Positions 53,891-62,330 of a stretch of DNA of 64,000 nucleotides are shown in pieces. Every line of letters begins with the position of its first letter. Position 1 is the stretch's first letter. The notes under the pieces are model-generated. The model worked only from the letters and a program-made list of their open reading frames with translations, was not told where the DNA came from and did not search any database. This DNA is from Sphingobium cloacae (GTDB taxonomy: Bacteria; Pseudomonadota; Alphaproteobacteria; Sphingomonadales; Sphingomonadaceae): positions 992,001-1,056,000 of the forward strand of contig NZ_AP017655.1 in NCBI RefSeq assembly GCF_002355855.1. The letters are read 5' to 3'. A program made the position numbers and the translations under genes.

Positions 53891-54406
53891 TCACGCGTCG
53901 GGATCATCCTGCATCCTGGCATGGCAATGGCGCACGGCGATGCGGACATGCTTGGCGACGGCATTGACCGTGATGCCAAGGCGCGCGGCGACTTCACCCG
54001 GGGTCAGGCCGTCGATGCGGCGGAGCACGAACACTTGCCGGCAACGCAGCGGCAGCTCTTCCAGCGCCGCCTCGAAGCGACGCATCCGTTCGCTGTCGAG
54101 CATCTGGCGATCGATCGACGGGGTGTCGGACGGCACGTCGGGCGTTGGATCGAACATCTCGAACAGCGCATCGTGCCGCTTCTCCGCGCGTAGCCAGTCG
54201 GTCGCGAGATTGGTGGCGAGCCGGTTGAGGAAGGCGCGCTTATTCAGGATGGGCGGGTCGTCATCGATCCGCTGAACCTTGAGATACAGGCTCTGCGCAA
54301 CGTCCTCCGCCGCCGGCTCGCTGCCCAGCATCCGCGCGAGCCGGCGCACGAGCGACGAACGCTCCGCGATCAGCATACGGGACAGGGCAAAGGCGTTGGT
54401 CGGCAT
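53891..54406 (-). CDS. fecI: FecI-type ECF sigma factor
   Basis: A 171-residue extracytoplasmic-function sigma factor. Region 2 contains EPAAEDVAQSLYLKVQR and NKRAFLNRLATNLATDWLRA. Region 4 contains LEELPLRCRQVFVLRRIDGL and TPGEVAARLGITVNAVAKHV, the -35-recognition helix-turn-helix. It is the first gene of the sigma-FecR-receptor series and should drive the receptor operon when siderophore binds. Confidence 0.95.
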   Translation of the reverse strand: MPTNAFALSRMLIAERSSLVRRLARMLGSEPAAEDVAQSLYLKVQRIDDDPPILNKRAFLNRLATNLATDWLRAEKRHDALFEMFDPTPDVPSDTPSIDRQMLDSERMRRFEAALEELPLRCRQVFVLRRIDGLTPGEVAARLGITVNAVAKHVRIAVRHCHARMQDDPDA

Positions 54407-54570
54407 TGCCGCATAGTCTTAGCAGATTGCGAACCACTCGCAACAATCTGCTGCGGTCAAGCGGCCAGACGGTAGGTTTTGCCATGAGCGGGCATTCGCT
54501 GGCCGACCGGCCACGTCTTAAGTTGGTCGGCACAGGCCCCAAAGCAAGTCGCGCGCGCAAACGTTCTTCA

Positions 54571-54589
54571 TATGGCCAATGTGGCCATA
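54571..54589 (+). promoter_or_regulatory. Hairpin or operator before the truncated integrase
   Basis: TATGGCC (54,571-54,577) and GGCCATA (54,583-54,589) are inverted around AATGT and are followed by GGAGAAC and the start codon. The second integrase has a related leader (GGCCAATTCCGGC then GGAGAAC), so this is a conserved leader element. Confidence 0.45.
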
Positions 54590-54600
54590 GGAGAACGACC

Positions 54601-55065
54601 ATGGAGATGCCTGAAACCGAACTCACCGCCACCAAGCGCCCGGTCTGGAATGCCGGAAGGACCGTCGGTGCAAAGCGGGCTCTGAAACCAAAGCAGATCT
54701 GGGAAATCCGGTTTTACCTCAATCAGCGCCGCCGCCTGCGGGATCGGGCGCTTTTCGATCTGGCGATCGATAGCAAGCTTCGGGGCTGCGATCTGGTGCA
54801 GATGAAGATCGGCGACATTGTCAGCGGCGGACAAATCCGAACGCGGGCAATCGTGATGCAGCAGAAAACGGGACGGCCCGTTCAGTTTGAGCTGCTGCCG
54901 GATGCTCGGGCGAGCCTACTGGCTTGGCTGGATCGGCGCGGCGGCACGGTGGACGACTATGTCTTTCCCAGCAGGGTCGATCATAATGGGCATCTCAGCA
55001 CTCGCCAGTATGCCCGGCTTGTCGATGAATGGGTAACAGGAGTCGGTCTCATGCGAAGCGATTAG
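54601..55065 (+). pseudogene. Truncated tyrosine recombinase, paralogue of the next gene
   Basis: A 154-residue fragment of a small integrase. It shares RDRALFDLAIDSKLRGCDLV (first catalytic Arg), QQKTGRPVQFE, WLDRRGGT and HLSTRQYARLVDEWV with the intact copy at 55,170-55,802. It stops at VGLMRSD just before the catalytic H-x-x-R, His and Tyr should follow, so it cannot be catalytic. Its leader and Shine-Dalgarno (GGAGAAC) are intact. It faces the paralogue, making an inverted pair. Confidence 0.82.
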
Positions 55066-55135
55066 CGCCGACTTAGCTGTCATTCGTGGGGGCGGATTCA
55101 CTCGTTGATACCTGCCGGTCGTTCATATGGGCGAA

Positions 55136-55164
55136 CCGGCTTCCCTGAGATATCGAGAAGCCGG
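55136..55164 (+). terminator. Hairpin between the convergent integrases
   Basis: CCGGCTTC (55,136-55,143) pairs with GAAGCCGG (55,157-55,164) around a 13-base loop, followed by AATTTTC on the plus strand. It lies between the ends of the two convergent integrase frames and may terminate the left one. Confidence 0.55.
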
Positions 55165-55169
55165 AATTT

Positions 55170-55802
55170 TCAAATTTCGGTCCGTTCGGACAGCGTCAAA
55201 GCGTCATCAATATCCACGCCAAGATATCTGACCGTATTTTCGATGTTGGTGTGACCGAGCAGGATTTGCACGGCGCGAAGATTGCCTGTGGCTTTATAGA
55301 TCAGTGCCGCCTTTGTCCGCCGCATCGAGTGGGTGCCATACTCTCGTTTGTCGAGGCCGATCGTCGACACCCATTCGTCGACGAGGCGCGCATATTGCCG
55401 TGTGCTCAAGTGACCAAGGTAATCGATCCTGCTTGGGAATACGAAGTCACGGATCGTTCCGCCGCGCCGATCAAGCCATGCTTTTAGGCTTTTGCGTGCC
55501 TCCGACATGATCTCGAATTGCACCGGACGGCCCGTCTTTTGCTGGATAACGGTCGCACGATCACGAAAGGACCCTGCGCTGATCAGGTCGCCTATCCTGA
55601 TCTTGACCAGGTCGCAGCCACGCAATTTGCTGTCGATGGCAAGATCGAACAGGGCCCGGTCACGCAGACGCTTGTGTTCGTCGAGATAGAAACGAATTGC
55701 CCAGATATCGCGCGGCTTCAGTGGGCGCTTCGGCCCAACATTCTGCCCTGCATTCCAAGGGCGCCGATCATGTATGGCTGGGTCGAGGTCTGAATGTCCC
55801 AT
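55170..55802 (-). CDS. Small tyrosine-type site-specific integrase
   Basis: A 210-residue integrase, short because it lacks most of the arm-binding part. The catalytic set is complete: Arg in SKLRGCDLVKI, His-x-x-Arg in YGTHSMRRTKAALI, His in VQILLGHTNIENT and Tyr in VRYLGVDIDDA. The ATG at 55,802 (MGHSDLDP) follows GGAGAAC. It diverges from the higBA module at 55,920, sharing a 117-bp control region with a 20-bp palindrome. The element it mobilises cannot be delimited. Confidence 0.88.
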   Translation of the reverse strand: MGHSDLDPAIHDRRPWNAGQNVGPKRPLKPRDIWAIRFYLDEHKRLRDRALFDLAIDSKLRGCDLVKIRIGDLISAGSFRDRATVIQQKTGRPVQFEIMSEARKSLKAWLDRRGGTIRDFVFPSRIDYLGHLSTRQYARLVDEWVSTIGLDKREYGTHSMRRTKAALIYKATGNLRAVQILLGHTNIENTVRYLGVDIDDALTLSERTEI

Positions 55803-55867
55803 GATAGTTCTCCGATAGCCGGAATTGGCCAGCGCGAGTATAGTCCTCATGCCCGGCTACCTTAAGA

Positions 55868-55913
55868 CAAGTGTCGCGCGACACTTGACGATCTCACATT
55901 GCTGCGCTATATC
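55868..55913 (+). promoter_or_regulatory. Palindromic operator and promoter of the second higBA module
   Basis: CAAGTGTCGCGCGACACTTG (55,868-55,887) is a perfect 20-bp palindrome. Its end overlaps a -35-like TTGACG (55,885-55,890), followed after 17 bp by TATATC (55,908-55,913). The predicted transcript start falls on or next to the higB ATG at 55,920, so the mRNA may be leaderless. The antitoxin is the likely repressor. Confidence 0.65.
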
Positions 55914-55919
55914 CCGGGA

Positions 55920-56210
55920 ATGGAAATCGAAAGCATCAGGCACAAAGGCCTGCGCCGCTTCTTTGAGACGGGCAACGCTAAAGGCCTGGTTGGGGATGCT
56001 GGGCGATTGCGTAAGATGCTTGCTTTCATCGACGCTGCGGAAAGCTTCGAAGAGCTGTCGGTGCCTCCGAATTTCGGATTGCATGAGCTGACAGGTGACC
56101 GGAAGGGAAGCTGGTCGATGACGGTTACGAGAAACTGGCGGATGACCTTCGGGTTGAATGACGAAGGCGCGCTAATCGATATGGATCTGGAGGATTATCA
56201 TGGCGCTTAA
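55920..56210 (+). CDS. higB: HigB-family toxin (RelE superfamily), second module
   Basis: A 96-residue toxin. MEIESIRHKGLRRFFETGNA begins the fold, then LRKMLAFIDAAESFEEL, LHELTGDRKGSWSMTVTRNW and RMTFGLNDEGALIDMDLEDY, the typical HigB end. The ATG at 55,920 fits the family; the longer frame reads through the promoter. The antitoxin start overlaps its end by 11 bases. It is unrelated in detail to the module at 40.5 kb. Confidence 0.92.
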   Translation: MEIESIRHKGLRRFFETGNAKGLVGDAGRLRKMLAFIDAAESFEELSVPPNFGLHELTGDRKGSWSMTVTRNWRMTFGLNDEGALIDMDLEDYHGA

Positions 56211-56502
56211 GATGCACCCTTCGCTGGCCGTCCACGTTGGCGACTGGTTGAAGACGGAAATTGTGGAACCCGCGCAGGTTAGCGTGACGACTTTGGCCCA
56301 GCATTTTGGCGTATCGAGGCAGGCCTTGAGCACCTTACTGAATGGCAATGCGAACCTGTCTGCCGATATGGCCATCCGGTTTGAGAAGGCCTTCGGCATC
56401 AAGGCCGACACTCTATTGCGGATGCAGACGACTTATGAGCTGGCCCAAGCCCGCGAGCATGAGCAGGATATTAAGGTTCAAAAGTTCGCTAGAGCAGCCT
56501 GA
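56200..56502 (+). CDS. higA: HigA-family antitoxin, second module
   Basis: A 100-residue Xre-type antitoxin. HPSLAVHVGDWLKTEIVEP leads, then the helix-turn-helix TTLAQHFGVSRQALSTLLNG and FEKAFGIKADTLLRMQTTYE. A basic tail (EQDIKVQKFARAA) follows. It is translationally coupled to higB (ATG inside the toxin's last codons) and should bind the 20-bp palindrome upstream. Confidence 0.92.
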   Translation: MALKMHPSLAVHVGDWLKTEIVEPAQVSVTTLAQHFGVSRQALSTLLNGNANLSADMAIRFEKAFGIKADTLLRMQTTYELAQAREHEQDIKVQKFARAA

Positions 56503-56530
56503 ACCGCGAACATAACGTCATTAAAAGTCC

Positions 56531-57672
56531 TAGTGCACTGACTCAGTCGGTTGGTACAGGCAGCCGCCTGAGTTTGGCGAGAATGGTCTCGGCCGGCTTG
56601 GTCCAGACGAAGGGCTTAGGGTCGGCGTTCTGCTTTCGGATGTAAGCGCTAATGGTGTCCTGGAGGTCGACGACGGAGGTGAAGACGCCGCGCCGGATGA
56701 CCCTTCGGGTGAGCGCCGAGAAGAAGTTCTCGACGGCGTTGAGCCATGAGCCCGAGGTCGGGGTGAAATGGAACACCCAGCGTGGATGATCGGCGAGCCA
56801 CTCCAGGACCTTCGGATGCTTGTGGGTGGCGTAGTTGTCGAGGACGGCGTGGATCACCTTGCCGGCAGGAACGGCGCGCTCGACGGCGTTGAGGAACTTG
56901 ATGAACTCCTGGTGCCTGTGCTTGGGCATGCAGCGACCGACGACTGTGCCGTGGAGGACGTCGAGCGCGGCGAACAGGGTGGTCGTGCCATTGCGTTTGT
57001 AGTCGTGCGTCATTGTTCCGCATTTGCCCGGCTTCAACGGCAGACCGGGTTGGGTTCGGTCGAGGGCCTGGATCTGGCTCTTCTCGTCGATCGAGATGAC
57101 GACGGCGTGAGCCGGCGGGGCCATGTAGAGACCGACGATGTCTTCGACCTTGGCGGCGAAGGCGGGGTCGCTCGATCTCTTGAAGGTTCGCAGACGGTGG
57201 GGTTGGAGGTGATGGACCTGCCAGATGCGCTGGACGGTTCGGAGCGAGACGCCGAAGGCTTTGGCCATTGCGCGGCCGGTCCAATGGGTCACGGCACCGG
57301 GCGGTTCGGAGCAGGTCAACGCAACGATCCGTGCGACGACGGGCGCGGCGATCGGCGCCGTACCGGGCTTGCGCGTCTTGTCGCGGAGAAGACCATCGAC
57401 GCCTTCCTCAGCGAAGCGCTGTTGCCAGCGCCAGACCGCAGGTCGGCTGACGCCGGCGCGGCGGGCCACTTCGAGCACCGGCAAGCGGTCGCTGGAGAGC
57501 AGCACGATCCTGGCGCGCAGCACATGCTTGAGCGGGCAGTTGCGGTCGCCGACGATTTGTTCAAGCCGAGCACGGTCGGCGGCGTTCAAGAGGATGTTGA
57601 CGGTCTGGGCCATGACGGGAGAGTCGCATGTCCTAGACGATTTGTGAATCTCCCGTCTGCGTCATTGCACTA
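56531..57672 (-). mobile_element. IS630-family insertion sequence
   Basis: The element carries terminal inverted repeats GTGCACTGACTCAGTCGG (from 56,533) and, reversed, GTGCAATGACGCAGACGG (to 57,670), each preceded by the TA dinucleotide expected from IS630 target duplication (56,531-56,532 and 57,671-57,672). One transposase gene fills it. It abuts the IS5-type element. Confidence 0.88.
56543..57613 (-). CDS. IS630-family transposase
   Basis: A 356-residue DDE transposase in one frame. The N-terminal helix-turn-helix region has VLEVARRAGVSRPAVWRWQ. The catalytic core shows VVISIDEKSQIQALDRTQPG (first Asp), VIHAVLDNYATHKHPKVLEW (second Asp) and TPTSGSWLNAVENFFSALTR (Glu), as in IS630/Tc1. 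It is complete and bounded by the inverted repeats. Confidence 0.94.
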   Translation of the reverse strand: MAQTVNILLNAADRARLEQIVGDRNCPLKHVLRARIVLLSSDRLPVLEVARRAGVSRPAVWRWQQRFAEEGVDGLLRDKTRKPGTAPIAAPVVARIVALTCSEPPGAVTHWTGRAMAKAFGVSLRTVQRIWQVHHLQPHRLRTFKRSSDPAFAAKVEDIVGLYMAPPAHAVVISIDEKSQIQALDRTQPGLPLKPGKCGTMTHDYKRNGTTTLFAALDVLHGTVVGRCMPKHRHQEFIKFLNAVERAVPAGKVIHAVLDNYATHKHPKVLEWLADHPRWVFHFTPTSGSWLNAVENFFSALTRRVIRRGVFTSVVDLQDTISAYIRKQNADPKPFVWTKPAETILAKLRRLPVPTD

Positions 57673-57682
57673 GGTTGGGGAC

Positions 57683-58443
57683 TCATTTGCTCCACTCTGC
57701 GACGACGGCGACGAGAGCGATAGCGGCGAGATAGTTTTGGGCGTGTCGGTCATATCTGGTGGCGATGCGCCGCCAGTTTTTGAGGCGTCCGAAGAGCCTC
57801 TCGATGACGTTTCTCCTTCGATAGATACGCCGGTCGAGAGGATATGGTGTTCGGCGCGAAGCAGTTGAAGGGATCACGGCTTTGACGTTTCGGGCGGTCA
57901 GCCAGTTGCGCAAGCTGTCGGCGTCATAGGCTTTGTCGGCGAGGAGACGCCTTGGTGGAGCGACCGTACCGAGTAGCGGAATGGCGATGCTGATGTCTGC
58001 GATGTTGCCGGGTGTCAGGGTGATGGCGACCGGTCGGCCGCGATCGTCGGCCAGGCAGTGGATCTTGCACGTCCTGCCGCCCCGTGAGCGACCGACCGCT
58101 TCTTCATACTCCCCCTTTTTGAGCCTGCCGCCGAACGGTGGGCTTTGACGTGGCTGCTATCTATCGACAGTTCTTTCGGCACAGGCCCCGATGCCGCGAC
58201 CTTCTCGAAAAGGCGCTGCCAGATGCGCCGCTGAGACCAGCGGTTGTAGCGGTTATAGATCGTTGTGGGCGGCCCATAAGCGGCGGGTACGTCGCGCCAG
58301 CGGCAGCCTGTCTTGAGCACGTGCAGGATGCCCGAAATCACCGTTCGATCGTCAACTCTCGGCTTGCCAGCTTTGCCATGCGGCAGATGTGGCTCAATCG
58401 CTAACCATGCCTCATCCGACAGCCAAAACAGATGGCGTGACAT
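57683..58443 (-). mobile_element. IS5-type (IS427 group) transposase in two frames
   Basis: The first frame (58,015-58,443) begins MSRHLFWLSDEAWLAIEPHL and has GCRWRDVPAAYGPPTTIYNR and the first Asp in LSIDSSHVKAHR. The second frame (ending at 57,683) continues with GRSRGGRT-like, ADKAYDAD-like and RNVIERLFGRLKNWRRIATR sequences holding the second Asp and Glu. The switch occurs at AAAAAGGGGG near 58,085, a slippery sequence used for programmed frameshifting in this group, so the transposase may be functional. Element ends were not resolved; the IS630 may have cut the left end. Confidence 0.8.
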
Positions 58444-58672
58444 ACTCTCTCCTGCACAAACTCACAGAGACAGGATATTTATCTCATAATATCAAACAGG
58501 TGTATAGGTTCTCAACGTAGGCGCTGTCCCTGAAAGCAGTCGTCTGCTCATGTAAGCTGATTTGGCGCCTCTTGGGCCGTGTCGTACTGGTGGCTGTGCG
58601 ATAGGAAAGCTGGAATGTAGCCGCGCGCTCGCTTTCGGGCTGACATTTCTCCCGGATCGTTGGTCTACCGAT

Positions 58673-59047
58673 TCAGTTCCCGTCCTCGGCATCCGGATCG
58701 GGCGTCAAGATCGGCCAAGGGCGTCCTGACGCAAAATCGGGATGGCGTGGTTCCGATTCTGGAGCACCGTACTCGTCCCGGAGTTTGTCTATAAGATTGA
58801 GACAGCGGGCGGCGGGGTCATCCTTGCCGCCGCTGCTTGTCATCGCCAGCAGCTTCCGGCGCAGTTCGGCCGCCGGGACGGGCACGACATTGTAAGCACC
58901 CTCCCAGTTCTCTGCCGGGACGTGGTCCGTGACAGCGCTTTGGATCGACTGCCACGTCATGAACGAACGTCTGGTTTTCCTCTCAAAATCGATCAGCATC
59001 AGTATGCCGTCCGTGCCAGGGTCTTCAGCAACTGCGCTAGCTAGCAA
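58673..59047 (-). CDS. Hypothetical protein downstream of the radical SAM gene
   Basis: A 124-residue protein from TTG at 59,047, overlapping the end of a 39-codon frame. It contains GTDGILMLIDFERKTRRSFM, WEGAYNVVPVPAAELRRKLL, DPAARCLNLIDKLRDEYG and a Pro-rich end. I do not recognise a domain. The frame is open upstream, so a longer or 5'-damaged gene is possible. The minus-strand order with the repair gene suggests cotranscription. Confidence 0.5.
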   Translation of the reverse strand: MLASAVAEDPGTDGILMLIDFERKTRRSFMTWQSIQSAVTDHVPAENWEGAYNVVPVPAAELRRKLLAMTSSGGKDDPAARCLNLIDKLRDEYGAPESEPRHPDFASGRPWPILTPDPDAEDGN

Positions 59048-59160
59048 GGCAAGGCGCGATCGGGGAACAGAAGAAAGAAGCAGACCCCCGCTCCCGCGAG
59101 GACAGCGAACGCGAGCGCAGAACGCAACACTAAACCGATACCGACTGACAGCGCTTCCAT
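59041..59160 (-). CDS. Possible 39-residue membrane peptide
   Basis: An ATG at 59,160 immediately follows the stop of the radical SAM gene and opens a 39-codon frame: MEALSVGIGLVLRSALAFAV followed by LAGAGVCFFLLFPDRALPC. It is a single hydrophobic helix with a short tail. The tight junction favours a real small gene, but with no comparison available it may be chance. Confidence 0.35.
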   Translation of the reverse strand: MEALSVGIGLVLRSALAFAVLAGAGVCFFLLFPDRALPC

Positions 59161-60382
59161 TTACCCATCCCAGACAAGGCGGACGCGAAGGTCGCCGCGA
59201 TCGATCAGCGAGGTCGGTCGCCAGTCCGCCGCAATGATGAATGGACGCAGCTTCGCCACCGTCCGGGTCAGGCGCGCAAGATCGTCGAGGCGAAGGTCAT
59301 GAAGGCACCGCGCGCGCAGGATCGCCGCGACGGCGCGCGTTCCAAGGCCCGGCACCCGCAGCAGCGCTTCGCGCGGGGCGCGATTGATATCGACTGGGAA
59401 CAGGCCGCGAAACTTCAGCGCCCAAGCCAGCTTCGGATCGATATCGAGCGGCAGCATGCCCTTGTCGTCCGCTGCCTCCTGCACCTCCCCGGTCGAGAAG
59501 CCATAGAAACGCACCAGCCAGTCCGATTGGTAAAGCCGATGCTCGCGCATCAGTGGCGGTCTCTTGAGCGGCAGGACCGCGCTGGCGTCCGGAATCGGGC
59601 TGAAGGCCGAATAATAGACGCGGCGCAGCTGGAACCGATCATACAACATATTGGCTCGGCCAATGATCTGGCTGTCGCTCGCGCCGTCCGCGCCGACGAT
59701 CATCTGCGTGGACTGGCCGGCAGGCGCGAAGCGCGGCGCATGGCGAAAGCGTTTGCGCGCATCCCTGGCTTCGGCGATCGCATCGCCGATATCGGCGATC
59801 GCGCCTTCAATCTGCACGCTGTTCTTGTCAGGAGCGAGTCGCGACAATCCCGGTTTTGGTCGGAAGTTCGACATTGATCGATACGCGATCGGCCCAGAGC
59901 CCGGCCTGCCGCACCAGTTCGGGGTCTGCTTCCGGAATGGCCTTGAGGTGGATATAGCCCCGGAAGCCGTGCTCCTCCCGCAACATGCGGGCGACTTCCA
60001 CCAGTTGCTCCATCGTGTGTGAGGAAGATTTGATGATCCCGGACGAGAGAAACAGGCCTTCGATATAATTGCGGCGATAGAAGCCGAGCGTGAGATCCAC
60101 GACTTCCCGCGGCGTGAAGCGGGTCCGTACGACGTTGGAGCTCTTCCGATTGACGCAATAGTGGCAGTCGAAGATGCAGTGGTTGGTCAGCAGAATCTTG
60201 AGCAAGGAGATGCAGCGGCCGTCCGGGGCATAAGCATGGCAAATGCCCATGCCCTGCGTGGAGCCGATGCCCTTCCCATCCCGGCTATGCCGCTTCGACG
60301 TCCCCGACGATGCGCAGGATGCGTCATATTTGGCCGCATCCGCCAGAATCGCCAACCGATCGCCGACTCCCATGTTCTTCAT
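59161..60382 (-). pseudogene. DNA modification/repair radical SAM protein, frameshifted
   Basis: It belongs to the family of putative DNA-repair radical SAM proteins, about 400 residues, often encoded with UdgX-type uracil-DNA glycosylases. The first part (60,382 to about 59,860) has DAAKYDASCASSG and the [4Fe-4S] motif LTNHCIFDCHYCVNR, then SSGIIKSSSHTMEQLVEVAR. At AAAA (59,858-59,861) the frame shifts by one: VSINVELPTK must jump to PGLSRLAPDK. The second part (to 59,161) has FSPIPDASAVLPLKRPPLMR and a helix-hairpin-helix end (LLRVPGLGTRAVAAILRA). One extra A accounts for the break; either a real mutation or a sequencing error. Confidence 0.82.
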
Positions 60383-60399
60383 ATGTACTATATATGTTC
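60374..60399. promoter_or_regulatory. LexA-like repeats at the radical SAM gene start
   Basis: The plus strand reads GTTC-N7-GTAC-N7-GTTC across 60,374-60,399, i.e. tetramers with an 11-bp period. Alphaproteobacterial LexA boxes are GTTC-N7-GTTC, so each neighbouring pair matches with one mismatch. The site overlaps the likely start codons at 60,382 and 60,373. SOS control is a reasonable inference. Confidence 0.5.
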
Positions 60400-60535
60400 T
60401 TTTATTCCTGTGCGCCAATGATTCTGCGACGAACGGTAAATTTGCAGAAGGGGGCGCAGCGATAGTCTTTCCCGGCTCCAAAGGAGAGCGTTGCTCGATG
60501 CAATGCGCGCCTTTGGCCGCCGTTCGTCCCTCGGA

Positions 60536-62224
60536 CTACCGCCCTACCTCGAAGGCCGCGTGCCGCACGGCTTCCAACGTGGTGCCGGGCGAAATCGCAT
60601 CCGGATCGAGCAGGCAATGGAGGATGGCAGGCTTGCCCGACGCGCTGGCCCGATCGAAGGCGTCGGCGAAATCGGATGTCCGCGCCACCGTCTCCCCATG
60701 GCCTCCAAAAGCCCGCGCATAAGCGGCGAAGTCGGGATTGGTGAGTGCCGTCGCGATGGGCCGTCCGGGAAATTCCCGCTCCTGATGCATGCGGATGGTG
60801 CCGTACATCCCGTTGTCGATCAGGATGACGATGATCGCCAGCCCATATTGGACCGCCGTCGCGAATTCCTGCCCGTTCATCATGAAGCAGCCGTCGCCCG
60901 CAAAGGCGATCACGGCGCGTTCGGGGAACATCCGCTTGGCCGCGACCGCCGCGGGAACGCCATAGCCCATCGACCCCGATGTCGGCGCAAGCTGCGTCCC
61001 GAACCTCTCGAAACGATGGAAGCGATGCACCCAGGTCGCATAATTGCCTGCGCCGTTGCACAGGATCGCATCCCGCGGAAGCTTCTCGCGCAGCCATGCC
61101 ATCATCCGCGCGGGGTGGAAATCGCCGGGGCTGACGATCCGCTCCGGATCGGTCCAGGCGAGGAAGTCCGCCCTGCCCGCTTCGCGGAAATCCGCGCGCG
61201 ACGGCGACGGCGATGGTACGGGGCCGACGCCCTCCAGCGCCGCGGCGAACGCTTCCGGAGCGGCGTTGATCGCCAGCACCGGCCGATAGAGTTTGCCCAG
61301 TTCCGATGGATCGGGATGCACATGGACAATCCTCTGTTCCGGCTCGGGGATGGAGATCAGGCCATATCCCTGGCTCGGCACCTCCGCCATGCGCGCGCCG
61401 ATCAGGAGCAGCAGGTCGGCGTCCCTGACTCGCGCGGCCAGCTTCGGATTGGCCCCGAAGCCCAGATCGCCGGCAAAGCTATCGTGGCTCGCCGGAAACA
61501 GCATCTGCCGCCGGAAGGAGACGGCCACCGGCAGATCCCATCGCCCCGCGAACGCCGCCACCTGATCCACGGCCACCTGCGACCAGCGCGATCCGCCCAG
61601 AATGGCCAGCGGCCGCTTCGCTTCGCCCAGCAATTGCCCCAACCGCGCCATCTGGCCGGCGCCCGGATGCGCTTCCACGACGGCAGCGCACACGGCATCC
61701 CCTGCCTCCACGCTTTCCCGCAACATATCTTCCGGCAGGGAGACGAGGACCGGCCCCGGTCGCCCCGACATGGCCGCATGGACGGCGCGGCTGACGATCT
61801 CCGGGATGCGTTCCCCATTGTCGATTTCGGCCACCCATTTCGCGATCGAGCCGAACACCGCGCGATAATCCAGTTCCTGAAACGCGCCCCGGTCGCGGAC
61901 ATCCCGTTCGACCTGCCCGACGAAGACCAGCATCGGCGTCGAATCATGCTGGGCGATATGCAGGCCCGGCATGGCGTTGGCCGCGCCCGGCCCTCGCGTC
62001 ACGAAGCAGGCCGCGGGACGGCCCGTCAGCTTGCCATGCGCTTCGGCCATCATCGCCGCGCCGCCCTCGGCCCGACACACCGTCACCTTGATCGGGCTGC
62101 CGATCAGCGCGTCGAGCACGGCCAGATAGCTTTCGCCGGGAACGCAGAAGATATGGTCGATCCCATGGATTTCCAGCTGGCGGACCAGGCATTGGGCGGC
62201 GTTGCGTCCTTTGGCTGCGCTCAT
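60536..62224 (-). CDS. Thiamine-diphosphate-dependent enzyme of the acetolactate synthase family
   Basis: A 562-residue TPP enzyme. The pyrimidine domain contains CRAEGGAAMMAEAHGKLTG with the activating Glu, the central domain has RPLAILGGSRWSQVAVDQV, and the pyrophosphate domain has VIAFAGDGCFMMNGQEFATA ending in an Asn-containing LIDNGMYG. No regulatory subunit gene is nearby, and the sequence is of the catabolic or unassigned type (IlvB-like, oxalyl-CoA or benzoylformate-like), so substrate cannot be fixed. I chose the ATG at 62,224 (MSAAKGRNAAQ), preceded by GAGGG. Upstream in-frame codons lack homology. Confidence 0.88.
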   Translation of the reverse strand: MSAAKGRNAAQCLVRQLEIHGIDHIFCVPGESYLAVLDALIGSPIKVTVCRAEGGAAMMAEAHGKLTGRPAACFVTRGPGAANAMPGLHIAQHDSTPMLVFVGQVERDVRDRGAFQELDYRAVFGSIAKWVAEIDNGERIPEIVSRAVHAAMSGRPGPVLVSLPEDMLRESVEAGDAVCAAVVEAHPGAGQMARLGQLLGEAKRPLAILGGSRWSQVAVDQVAAFAGRWDLPVAVSFRRQMLFPASHDSFAGDLGFGANPKLAARVRDADLLLLIGARMAEVPSQGYGLISIPEPEQRIVHVHPDPSELGKLYRPVLAINAAPEAFAAALEGVGPVPSPSPSRADFREAGRADFLAWTDPERIVSPGDFHPARMMAWLREKLPRDAILCNGAGNYATWVHRFHRFERFGTQLAPTSGSMGYGVPAAVAAKRMFPERAVIAFAGDGCFMMNGQEFATAVQYGLAIIVILIDNGMYGTIRMHQEREFPGRPIATALTNPDFAAYARAFGGHGETVARTSDFADAFDRASASGKPAILHCLLDPDAISPGTTLEAVRHAAFEVGR

Positions 62225-62330
62225 TTCCGCATTTCCCTCATGCCATCCATGGATTTCACGCAGGCGCGCGCCCCGCGCGGCTTTCCTTCCTGGAGGATTA
62301 TCGCATGCGCCCTTCCCGCGCCAGCATGCA

